Below are positions 24,748-32,173 of a stretch of DNA of 39,820 bases, piece after piece. Made by a program: the position numbers and the translations under genes. Source of the DNA: Thiobacillus sp. (lineage in GTDB: Bacteria > Pseudomonadota > Gammaproteobacteria > Burkholderiales > Thiobacillaceae); assembly GCA_019459325.1 (NCBI GenBank), contig JAIBFA010000110.1:1-39820 (forward strand), written 5' to 3'. Every line of letters begins with the position of its first letter. Position 1 is the stretch's first letter. Below the pieces are notes generated by a model that was not told the DNA's origin, searched no databases, and saw nothing but the letters and a program-made list of their open reading frames with translations.

Positions 24748-26142
24748 TCAGCGCACGCCTTTTCCCCACAAAACGACTTGTGCGGTCTGGAACAGGATCA
24801 TGAGATCGAGAAACAGACTATGGTTTTTGACGTAATACAGGTCGTATTGCAGCTTGTGCATGGCGTCTTCATCGGTCGCGCCATACGCGTAACGCACCTG
24901 CGCCCAGCCGGTGATGCCGGGTTTGACGGTGTGCCGCACGCCGTAATAGGGGATTTTCTGGGTCAGGTCCTGCACGAAATAGGGGCGCTCGGGGCGCGGG
25001 CCGACGAAGCTCATGTCGCCGAAAAACACGTTGAAGATCTGCGGTAGTTCGTCGATGCGGCTGCGCCGGATGAAACGCCCGGTGAGCGTGACGCGGCTGT
25101 CGTTCTGCCCGGCCCAGCGCGGCTTGCCGTCCTTTTCGGCATCGACGCACATGCTGCGGAACTTCAGAATGGTGAAATTGCGGCACCCCTGCCCGACGCG
25201 CTCCTGGCGATACAGCACGGGGCCGGGGCTTTCCAGCTTGATCAGCAATGCGGTCAGCGCCATGATCGGCAAGCAGACCACCAGCATGGCTGCGCTGACG
25301 ACCAAGTCGAACAGGCGCTTGACGGTGTCGCGCACGATGCCTTGGTGAAAGCCTTCGGCTAGGATCATCCAGCTGGCGTTCATCGAGTCGAGTTGCAAAT
25401 GGCCGTTTTCGCGCTCGAAGAAGCTGGAAAGCTCCAGGATGCGAATGCCATGCAGCTTGCATTTGAGCAGTTCCTGCACCGGCATGCCGCCGCCCCGGCG
25501 GTCGCGTACGGCGAGGATGATCTCGCTGATCTGCAGGCGCTGCGCCAGCTCGGGCAGCGATTCCTGAGTGTCGAGAATGCGGCTATGGTCGACGAAATGA
25601 TGACTGCCACCCTGCGGCAGGTAGCCGATCACCTGGACATTGCTGGCATTGCTGCGTTTGGCCAGGAGTGATTCGATGTGAGCAGCGCGGCTGCCGGTGC
25701 CGATCACCAGGGCGCGGGTTTTGAGTGCGCCCGCCCGTGCCCAGCGGATGAACAGCGCGCGGCTGAGCAGGATGCCCAGCAGCGCCAGGCCGAACGACAG
25801 CAGGAAGGCGCCCCGTCCCACCAGCAGGGGGGGGAAGAAATAAAACAGCAGACTCATCGTTATCAGGCCCAGCCCGAAGCTCAGGCCGAGGCGATGCAAG
25901 AGCGCTCGCACGCCGCCCTGCCACTCCAGGTCGTAAAGGCCGCTAGCGGTCATCAAGCCCAGCATGACGACGGTGAAGGTCAGCGCTTTGGGCAGCAGGG
26001 GGTTGAGGTCGTCCGGGATCACGCCGCCGTCGAAGAAGCGTGCGCTGACGCCCGCGTAGATGGCACCGCCGAGTATCAACGACTCGATCAGCACCAGCAG
26101 CAATAAATTCAGGGGCACGTAGTGCCGGAAAAATCGGATCAC
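24748..26142 (-). CDS. XrtA/PEP-CTERM system sugar-phosphate transferase (EpsB-type, WbaP/PglC-like C-terminus)
   Basis: The 464-residue membrane protein probably transfers the first sugar phosphate to undecaprenyl phosphate for the exopolysaccharide. Several N-terminal helices (from LNLLLLVLIESLILGGAIYAG) are followed by a CoA-binding-like nucleotide domain (ALVIGTGSRAAHIESLL). The C-terminal bacterial sugar transferase domain has KRLFDLVVSAAMLVV, LESPGPVLYRQERVG, ILKFRSMCVDAE, the SRIDELPQIFNVFFGDMSFV stretch, GPRPERP and PGITGWAQV. The start is GTG at 26142-26140. A sigma54 promoter sits 39-55 bases upstream. It heads the operon continuing through prsK, prsR and prsT, linking polymer initiation to the PEP-CTERM regulators. 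Confidence 0.93.
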   Translation of the reverse strand: MIRFFRHYVPLNLLLLVLIESLILGGAIYAGVSARFFDGGVIPDDLNPLLPKALTFTVVMLGLMTASGLYDLEWQGGVRALLHRLGLSFGLGLITMSLLFYFFPPLLVGRGAFLLSFGLALLGILLSRALFIRWARAGALKTRALVIGTGSRAAHIESLLAKRSNASNVQVIGYLPQGGSHHFVDHSRILDTQESLPELAQRLQISEIILAVRDRRGGGMPVQELLKCKLHGIRILELSSFFERENGHLQLDSMNASWMILAEGFHQGIVRDTVKRLFDLVVSAAMLVVCLPIMALTALLIKLESPGPVLYRQERVGQGCRNFTILKFRSMCVDAEKDGKPRWAGQNDSRVTLTGRFIRRSRIDELPQIFNVFFGDMSFVGPRPERPYFVQDLTQKIPYYGVRHTVKPGITGWAQVRYAYGATDEDAMHKLQYDLYYVKNHSLFLDLMILFQTAQVVLWGKGVR

Positions 26143-26180
26143 GGCCGGTTACTCATCAGGAATCATGGCTAAAGCCAATG

Positions 26181-26197
26181 AGCATCTTCCATGCCAG
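26181..26197 (-). promoter_or_regulatory. Sigma54 (RpoN) -24/-12 promoter for the glycosyltransferase-prsK-prsR operon
   Basis: On the minus strand CTGGCATGGAAGATGCT has GG and GC exactly 12 bases apart and a good TGGCA at -24. Predicted start near 26171, about 30 bases before the GTG start at 26142. No PEP-CTERM box was found by eye in the few hundred bases upstream, which are coding. Confidence 0.65.
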
Positions 26198-26217
26198 GGT
26201 GGGCGTGCAATGAACAA

Positions 26218-26793
26218 TCAAGTCAGGGTCCGTAGCTGAGGCAGGCGCACGCGCCGGGGGTTGCCGTCGGCCTGCAGGCGTTTCATGCCGCGCAGTTCAG
26301 CGGCTGGGTAGACGATGATTTCGACCGTGGCGCGTGGATCGTCGATGACAAAACGGGGGTAAATCCGCCCCGGGGCGTCCGATGCGCGATGCTCGGCGGC
26401 CTGATACGGGGTGGTGAGGCGCATCAACAGAAAATCGACCTCCTTTTGCTGGTCGGTAAAGAGTTGCAGATTGATGCTGGCGTGGCGTCCTGCCGTTCCG
26501 TTCAGTACCGGACCGGTCAGGTGGGGGTCGAAGTCTGCCAACTGCTCCATGTATTCGATGGCGACCTGCCGCAGCAAGGCAAGTTGTTCGCGGGTTTCAT
26601 CGGCCTGGTAAAGCGCCTGGTAGCTGCGCAGCGCCTCCTCAATCTGCTGATTGTCGGGCAGGTTGCCGCTGTCGGGCGCACCCAACTGACGTGCGGCCTT
26701 GCGCTTGGCGCTGCCGTAATCGAGGCTGCCGTCTTCGGCCAGTATGCGCGCCGCTGCGTGCGCAATGCGACGGCGCATGTCCTGATGTTTCAT
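26218..26793 (-). CDS. Conserved-looking protein of unknown function coupled to PBP1A
   Basis: I do not recognise this family with confidence. The 191-residue soluble protein has no signal peptide and no membrane segment. Its first half is helical and basic or acidic in turn (MRRRIAHAAARILAEDGSLDYG, then AKRKAARQLGAPDSGNLPDNQQI), like a small nucleic-acid- or protein-binding helical domain. The second half (GRHASINLQLFTDQQKEVDFLLMR ... RATVEIIVYPAAELRGMKRL) looks like alternating beta strands and helices. Its ATG overlaps the stop of the PBP1A gene (ATGA at 26790-26793), so it is made together with a peptidoglycan synthase. Coding statistics, length and tight coupling support a real gene. It could be a modifier of cell-wall synthesis, but that rests only on position. 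Confidence 0.8.
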   Translation of the reverse strand: MKHQDMRRRIAHAAARILAEDGSLDYGSAKRKAARQLGAPDSGNLPDNQQIEEALRSYQALYQADETREQLALLRQVAIEYMEQLADFDPHLTGPVLNGTAGRHASINLQLFTDQQKEVDFLLMRLTTPYQAAEHRASDAPGRIYPRFVIDDPRATVEIIVYPAAELRGMKRLQADGNPRRVRLPQLRTLT

Positions 26794-29180
26794 AGCGGGG
26801 ATCCGGACGTGACGGTCGAGGGGTCGACTGGCGCTGCGGGATCGACGGGGCTGCCCGGGTCGGCGCCCCAGTTGGCTGTGGGGGCATCGGGTGGCGGGAA
26901 TTCCTGATAAAAATGTTCCACCATGCCGGGCGCCTTGTCACCCAGCAATTCGTCCAGCAATTCGTCGACTATCGTGTCAGTCTGGCGGGTGCCGGTGGCC
27001 GGGTCGATTTTTACCGTGAGGATCCCCGGGGGCATCGTCCAGCCTTTCTGCGGAACGCCCTTGAGCGCCGACCCCATGAAGCTCATCCAGATGGGCAGCG
27101 CGGATTGTGCGCCCGTTTCGCTGCGTCCCATTGAGCGTGGCTGGTCGTAGCCCATCCAGGTGATCGCCACCAGATCGGGGGTATAGCCGGCGAACCAGGT
27201 GTCGCGCGCGTCGTTGGTGGTGCCGGTCTTGCCGGCAAGATCGCTGCGTCCCAGCTGGCCGGCGCGTGCGGCGGTGCCATAGCGCACCACGTCCTGCATC
27301 ATGGTGGTCATCAGCCAGGCATTGCGCGGGTCGATCACGCGCGGTGCAGTCCCGCCGACCTGTTGCGGACTGGCCTGCATCAGCAGGCGGCCATCCTTGT
27401 CGTAGACCTTGTCGATCAGATAGGGATTGACCCTGAAGCCGCCGTTGGCGAACACGCCATAGGCCGCTGCCATCTGCAGCGGGGTGACGCTGCCCGCGCC
27501 CAGCGCCATGGTGAGGTAGGGTGGGTGGCGTGCCGGGTCGAAACCGAAACGGCGGATGTAATCGCGCGCGTAATGCGGGCCGATCCCTTGCAGGATGCGT
27601 ACCGAGACCAGGTTGAGCGATTTGGTCAATGCGCTGCGCATACGCACCGGGCCGCTGGTGCTGCCGTCGTAGTTTTTGGGCTCCCATGCGGTTCCGCCGG
27701 CCTCTTCTGCGCTCAGGGTCAGCGGTGCATCCTCGATGAGGGTGGCCGGGGTATAGCCTTTTTCCAGCGCTGCGGAATAAATGAAGGGCTTGAAACTCGA
27801 TCCTGGCTGTCGCCAGGCCTGCGTCACGCGATTGAACTTGTTGCGGTTGAAGTCAAATCCGCCGACCAGCGCGGTAATGGCGCCGTTCTTCGGATTCAGT
27901 GCAATGAGCGCGGCCTCCACCTCGGGCAGCTGCGCCAGCCGCCATTGCGGTTTGCTACCGGTGGCTTGCACGCGCACCACCGCGCCGGGGGCGAGCTGCC
28001 GCCCCTTTTTGCCGGCGACCCAGTTGGCCACCCACTTGAGCGAATTGCCGGTGATCTCCACCACCTTGCCGTCCTGCAGTTGTGCGCGAATCAGCTTGGG
28101 GGTGGCACTCAATACCACCGCAGGCTGCATGTCGCTTACCGGGGCAAGGTCTTCGAGTGCACCGGTAATTGCCGTTTCGCGTTGTACCTTGTCGCCGGGC
28201 AGGCTGATCTGCTTTTCCGGTCCGCGATAGCCGTGGCGCAAGTCGTAATCGGCAATGCCCTGCCACACGGCATGGTTGGCGGCGGTCTGCCGGGTGCGCT
28301 GCAGCGTGGTGACGACCTTGTAGCCCGAGCTGTAGATGGATTCGCCGTATTTCTCAAACAGGGTCTGGCGCACCATTTCGGCAGCGTAATCGGCGCTGAC
28401 GTCGGCCTGCTGGCGCGTCTGGCGGATCACCAGTTTCTGTTTGACGGCGGCTTGCCAGGTCGGCTGGTCGATGAACTTGAGCGTGCGCATGCGTCCCAGC
28501 ACATATTCCTGGCGCGCCTTGGCGCGCGGGAAATTGACCACCGGGTTGTAGCGCGACGGCGCCTTGGGCAGCCCTGCCAGCATGGCGAACTCGGCCAGCG
28601 ACAACTCCTTCATGGGTTTTCCGAAGTAGGTGCGTGCAGCGGCTTCGAAGCCGTAGGCACGTTGGCCGAGATAGATCTGGTTGATGTACAGCTCGAGAAT
28701 CTTGTCCTTGGACAAGTTGTGTTCGATCTTCATCGCCAGCATGGCTTCGGACAATTTGCGGCTGAGCGTCTTTTCGTTCGACAGGAAGAAGTTGCGCGCC
28801 ACCTGCATGGTGATGGTCGAGGCGCCTTCCTTGGCGCCGCCGGACAGCAGGTTGGATCCCGCCGCACGCAGCACGCCGAGGGTATCGACACCGCCGTGGG
28901 TATAAAAGCGCTCGTCCTCGGCGGCGATGATCGCCTGCTTCATATACTGCGGGACGTTGTCGATGGCGATGAAGGCGCGACGCTCCTCGCCGAATTCGCC
29001 CATCAGGGCGCCGTCAGCGGTGTATACGCGCAGCGGCAGCTTGGGCTTGTAGTCGGTCAGCGCCTCCAGCGGCGGCAGGTTGGGGTAAATCAGCGCAGCC
29101 GCCAACCCGGCCAGTGCCGTGCCGACCACACCGAGGCTGACGATCAGGGCCAGCGCGTAATGCCACCATTTGGAAAACAT
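26790..29180 (-). CDS. mrcA: Penicillin-binding protein 1A (bifunctional glycosyltransferase/transpeptidase)
   Basis: The 796-residue class A PBP polymerises and crosslinks peptidoglycan. It has an N-terminal membrane anchor (ALALIVSLGVVGTALAGLAAALI), a GT51 domain with EDERFYTHGG and the GGAKEGASTITMQ and RNFFLSNEKTLSRK stretches, and an OB-like insert (KGRQLAPGAVVRVQATGSKP). The transpeptidase domain has the SxxK site in GSSFKPFIYS, SxN (SLN) in TKSLNLVSVR and the KTGT motif in LAGKTGTTNDARDTWFAGY. The ATG at 29180 has AAGGA upstream. It is divergent from pilMNOPQ, the usual neighbour arrangement (ponA/mrcA next to pilM). The C-terminus is proline- and aspartate-rich. The coupled downstream gene is unusual. 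Confidence 0.97.
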   Translation of the reverse strand: MFSKWWHYALALIVSLGVVGTALAGLAAALIYPNLPPLEALTDYKPKLPLRVYTADGALMGEFGEERRAFIAIDNVPQYMKQAIIAAEDERFYTHGGVDTLGVLRAAGSNLLSGGAKEGASTITMQVARNFFLSNEKTLSRKLSEAMLAMKIEHNLSKDKILELYINQIYLGQRAYGFEAAARTYFGKPMKELSLAEFAMLAGLPKAPSRYNPVVNFPRAKARQEYVLGRMRTLKFIDQPTWQAAVKQKLVIRQTRQQADVSADYAAEMVRQTLFEKYGESIYSSGYKVVTTLQRTRQTAANHAVWQGIADYDLRHGYRGPEKQISLPGDKVQRETAITGALEDLAPVSDMQPAVVLSATPKLIRAQLQDGKVVEITGNSLKWVANWVAGKKGRQLAPGAVVRVQATGSKPQWRLAQLPEVEAALIALNPKNGAITALVGGFDFNRNKFNRVTQAWRQPGSSFKPFIYSAALEKGYTPATLIEDAPLTLSAEEAGGTAWEPKNYDGSTSGPVRMRSALTKSLNLVSVRILQGIGPHYARDYIRRFGFDPARHPPYLTMALGAGSVTPLQMAAAYGVFANGGFRVNPYLIDKVYDKDGRLLMQASPQQVGGTAPRVIDPRNAWLMTTMMQDVVRYGTAARAGQLGRSDLAGKTGTTNDARDTWFAGYTPDLVAITWMGYDQPRSMGRSETGAQSALPIWMSFMGSALKGVPQKGWTMPPGILTVKIDPATGTRQTDTIVDELLDELLGDKAPGMVEHFYQEFPPPDAPTANWGADPGSPVDPAAPVDPSTVTSGSPL

Positions 29181-29216
29181 CCGATTCCTTCTATTCGATG
29201 CCTAAAGTTTCCGCCG

Positions 29217-29222
29217 ATTATA
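29217..29222 (-). promoter_or_regulatory. Perfect -10 hexamer upstream of mrcA
   Basis: TATAAT on the minus strand, about 37 bases before the mrcA start. The -35 region at 17-bp spacing (CAATTT) is poor, so the promoter would rely on the -10 or on an activator. The rest of the 189-bp mrcA-pilM gap is AT-rich (29276-29345) and probably holds the pilM promoter, which I cannot place. Confidence 0.5.
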
Positions 29223-29369
29223 GGCGTTAGTGGTGTTGGAAATTGGACACACATGTTCAACTCTTGCGGTGTGCCGAGAAAAAAACTGTTAAAAACCGTG
29301 TGTTGTTGCTAGCATCTAAAAACAATAACAAGAAAAAGCGCCAACCCACAGAAGCGTAAAGGAAAACTC

Positions 29370-30458
29370 TTGCACCTGAATATCAATCTGGACTGGCTGT
29401 CCGCCAAAAGTCTGCCCATCCTCGGGCTCGACATCAGCACGACTGCGGTCAAGCTGGTGGAGTTGTCCGATGCCGGCAAGGGAATGCTGCGGGTGGAACG
29501 CTATGTCATCGAGCCCCTGCCCAAGGATGCCGTGACGGACGGCAACATCGCCAACCTCGATCAGGTGGCCGATACCCTGCGCACCGCCTGGAAAAATCTC
29601 GGCACGCGGGTCAAGAACGTTGCGCTCGCCCTGCCGTCATCGGCGGTGATCACCAAAAAGATCCTGGCGCCGGCCAGCCTGAAAGGCATCGACTTGGAAA
29701 ACCAGGTGGAAACCGAAGCCAACCAGGTGATCCCCTTTTCGCTCGACGAGGTGAATCTGGATTTTCAGGTGCTGGGCGAGTCGCCCGCCAGTCCGGACGA
29801 TGTGCAGATTCTGCTCGCCGCTGCGCGCAAGGAAAAGGTTGAAGACCGTGTGGCCGCAGTCGAGGCCGCCGGCCTCAAGGCGCTGATCATGGACGTCGAG
29901 TCCTTCGCCACGCAGACCGCCTATGAGCAGATTGCCCACCTGCTGCCCAACAGCGGCGCGGGGCAGACCGTGGCGATCATCGATGTCGGCGCGCAGAACA
30001 TGCACATCAACATCCTCAACGACAACGAATCGGTTTACCTGCGCGAACACGGTTTTGGCGGCAATCAGCTCAACAATGAAATTTCGCGCCGCTACGGCAT
30101 GACCAGCGAGGAAGCTGAAAACGCCAAGCGCAAGGGTACGCTGCCCGAAAGCTACGACATGGAAGTGCTGCAGCCCTACAGCGAAACCCTGGCGATGGAA
30201 ATCGGCCGTGCCTTGCAACTGTTCACCACCTCGACCCAGTACCGCAAGGTCGACCAGATTCTGCTGGCCGGTGGCGGTGCCATGATTCCTGGCATTGATG
30301 AAGTGGTCGGGCAACGTACCGGTACGCCGACGATGGTCGTCAACCCGTTTGCCAACATGGCAGTCGGCTCCAAAATCCGGCCGCAGGCGTTGACCGCCGA
30401 TGCGCCTTCCCTATTCGTCGCCTGCGGCCTCGCCATGCGGAGGTTTGACCCCCAATGA
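29370..30458 (+). CDS. pilM: Type IV pilus inner-membrane assembly protein PilM
   Basis: PilM is the actin-like cytoplasmic ATP-binding protein of the type IV pilus alignment complex; it binds the N-terminus of PilN. The 362-residue product shows the FtsA/PilM-type phosphate loops: LGLDISTTAVKLVELS near the N-terminus, VAIIDVGAQNMHINI in the middle and DQILLAGGGAMIPGI near the C-terminus. The start is a TTG at 29370 preceded by AAAGGA seven bases upstream. PilN begins inside the stop codon (ATGA at 30455), first link in a chain of overlapping pil genes. Confidence 0.96.
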   Translation: MHLNINLDWLSAKSLPILGLDISTTAVKLVELSDAGKGMLRVERYVIEPLPKDAVTDGNIANLDQVADTLRTAWKNLGTRVKNVALALPSSAVITKKILAPASLKGIDLENQVETEANQVIPFSLDEVNLDFQVLGESPASPDDVQILLAAARKEKVEDRVAAVEAAGLKALIMDVESFATQTAYEQIAHLLPNSGAGQTVAIIDVGAQNMHINILNDNESVYLREHGFGGNQLNNEISRRYGMTSEEAENAKRKGTLPESYDMEVLQPYSETLAMEIGRALQLFTTSTQYRKVDQILLAGGGAMIPGIDEVVGQRTGTPTMVVNPFANMAVGSKIRPQALTADAPSLFVACGLAMRRFDPQ

Positions 30459-31033
30459 TCCGCATTAACCTCCTCCCCCACCGTGAACTGGCGCGTGCTG
30501 CGCGGCGACGCCAGTTCAGTGTTCTGCTTGGTATTGCCGTTGCCGCGGCAGTGGTGATTGTCGTTCTCGGGCACAGCCTGATCGCGGCGCGCCAGTCGGC
30601 ACAGGATGCACGCAATGTTTTCCTTGAACAGGAAATCGCCAAGCTCGACAGTCAGATCGGCGAAATCAAGAAAATCCGCGAGCAGACCCAGGCGCTACTG
30701 GAACGCAAGCAGGTCGTCGAGACCCTGCAGTCCAACCGCACCGAAGTCGTTCACCTGTTCGACCAGATGATCCGGCTGCTGCCCGATGGCCTGTATCTCA
30801 AATCCTTCAAGCAGGAGGGCGATGTCATCACGATCAGCGGCTACACGCAGTCAAGCGCGCGCGTCTCCACGCTGATGCGCAACCTGAACGACTCGCCCTG
30901 GTTCGAATCGGCCAACCTGGTCGAGATCAAGGCGGTCACCGTGAACAATCTGCGCGCCAACGAGTTTGTGCTGACGGTCAAGCAGACCCGTCAGCAGGCG
31001 GACGACGCGAATGACAAAGGGGGCAAAGCATGA
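30455..31033 (+). CDS. pilN: Type IV pilus assembly protein PilN
   Basis: The 192-residue bitopic protein begins MIRINLLPHRELARAARR, the conserved INLLPxRE segment that docks on PilM. A single membrane helix follows (FSVLLGIAVAAAVVIVVLGHSLI, about 22-44), then a coiled coil (EIAKLDSQIGEIKKIREQTQALLERKQVVE) and a ferredoxin-like periplasmic domain ending LTVKQT. It pairs with PilO. It overlaps pilM and pilO by four bases each. Confidence 0.96.
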   Translation: MIRINLLPHRELARAARRRQFSVLLGIAVAAAVVIVVLGHSLIAARQSAQDARNVFLEQEIAKLDSQIGEIKKIREQTQALLERKQVVETLQSNRTEVVHLFDQMIRLLPDGLYLKSFKQEGDVITISGYTQSSARVSTLMRNLNDSPWFESANLVEIKAVTVNNLRANEFVLTVKQTRQQADDANDKGGKA

Positions 31034-31650
31034 CCCTGGACGATCTCAATAACCTCGACCTGAAGACGCTGGCCGACTGGCCGTTGCCGACCAAGTTGGC
31101 GGCGCTGGGGCTGCTGTGCGTGGCGATCGTGGCCGCGGGCTGGTGGTTCGACTGGCGTGGCGGGATGGAGACGCTGGATACGGCCAAGCAGAAGGAAACC
31201 GAGCTGCGCAGCGTGTTCACCACCAAGAAAAACCAGGCCATCAATCTGGAAGCCTACAAGAAGCAGCTGGCTGACATAGAACAGGCCTTCGGCGCGCTCC
31301 TGAAACAATTGCCCAACAAGCAGGAAATGGACGCGCTGATCACCGACGTCAACCAGGCGGGCCTGGGGCGCGGTCTGCAATTTGACCTGTTCAGGCCCGA
31401 GGCCGAAACCGTGTCCGAGTTCTATGCGGAAACGCCGATCAACGTCAAAGTCACCGGCGGTTACCACGATATCGCAGCCTTCGTCAGCGACGTCTCCAAA
31501 CTGTCGCGTATCGTGACTTTGCAGAATATCTCCCTGGCACCGGCCAAGGAGGGTGTTCTGAATATGGATGCCATCGTCAAAACCTACCGTTACCTGGACG
31601 ACGAAGAAGTCATCGCCCGTAAACAGCAAGCCAAGGAGCAGCCGAAATGA
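31030..31650 (+). CDS. pilO: Type IV pilus assembly protein PilO
   Basis: The 206-residue bitopic partner of PilN has a membrane helix at about 20-38 (PTKLAALGLLCVAIVAAGWW) and a coiled-coil segment (QKETELRSVFTTKKNQAINLEAY-type). The periplasmic domain contains LKQLPNKQEMDALITDVNQAGLG and VKVTGGYHDIAAFVSDVSKL, both PilO hallmarks. It ends KQQAKEQPK. It overlaps pilN and pilP by four bases, so the genes are translationally coupled. Confidence 0.96.
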   Translation: MTLDDLNNLDLKTLADWPLPTKLAALGLLCVAIVAAGWWFDWRGGMETLDTAKQKETELRSVFTTKKNQAINLEAYKKQLADIEQAFGALLKQLPNKQEMDALITDVNQAGLGRGLQFDLFRPEAETVSEFYAETPINVKVTGGYHDIAAFVSDVSKLSRIVTLQNISLAPAKEGVLNMDAIVKTYRYLDDEEVIARKQQAKEQPK

Positions 31651-32144
31651 AGCGCCTGGCTACTTTATTCTTCGTGTTGGGCCTGACTGGCTGTGGCGGC
31701 GGCAACATGGAAGACCTGCAAACTTTCGTCGCCGAGACCGGCAAGGATATGCAGGGCAAAATCGAGCCGCTGCCCGAGGTCAAGGTGTACGAACCGTTCA
31801 CCTACAATGCGTTCGACCTGCCCGACCCCTTCAAACCGAGAAAGCTCTCGACCGGAGGAGGGGGGGGGATGCAGCCTGACCTCAATCGACCGAAAGAGCC
31901 GCTCGAGGCGTTCTCGCTGGAAACCCTGAAGATGGTCGGCATGGTGTCCAGGCAAGGCGTGGTTCACGCGGTGATCAAGACGCCGGACAACGCTATTTAC
32001 CACGTCAAGAAAGGCAATTACGTCGGCCAGAATTTCGGCCTCATCACGCAGATCAGCGACAGCGAAGTGAGCTTGCGTGAAATTGTCCAGGATAGCGCCG
32101 GGGATTGGTCCGAGCGCACCAGCACCCTGATTCTGCAAGAATGA
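31647..32144 (+). CDS. pilP: Type IV pilus lipoprotein PilP
   Basis: The 165-residue lipoprotein links the PilNO complex to the PilQ secretin. It has a signal peptide with lipobox LTGC (about residues 13-16), an extended linker (EPLPEVKVYEPFTYNAFDLPDPFKP, the usual PilQ/PilO contact region) and a C-terminal beta domain (ETLKMVGMVSRQGVVHAVIKT ... VGQNFGLITQISDSEVSLREI). The linker includes a run of nine G (31860-31868) encoding part of TGGGGGM, a place prone to slippage. The stop is 29 bases before pilQ. Confidence 0.95.
   Translation: MKRLATLFFVLGLTGCGGGNMEDLQTFVAETGKDMQGKIEPLPEVKVYEPFTYNAFDLPDPFKPRKLSTGGGGGMQPDLNRPKEPLEAFSLETLKMVGMVSRQGVVHAVIKTPDNAIYHVKKGNYVGQNFGLITQISDSEVSLREIVQDSAGDWSERTSTLILQE
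31860..31868 (+). repeat. Nine-G homopolymer inside pilP
   Basis: The G run lies in the flexible linker of PilP and is in frame in this sequence. Longer poly-G tracts in pilus genes of other bacteria cause phase variation; this one is at the short end. Confidence 0.7.
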
Positions 32145-32173
32145 TCTGTAGCATTGAATTTAAAGAGGCTGAC

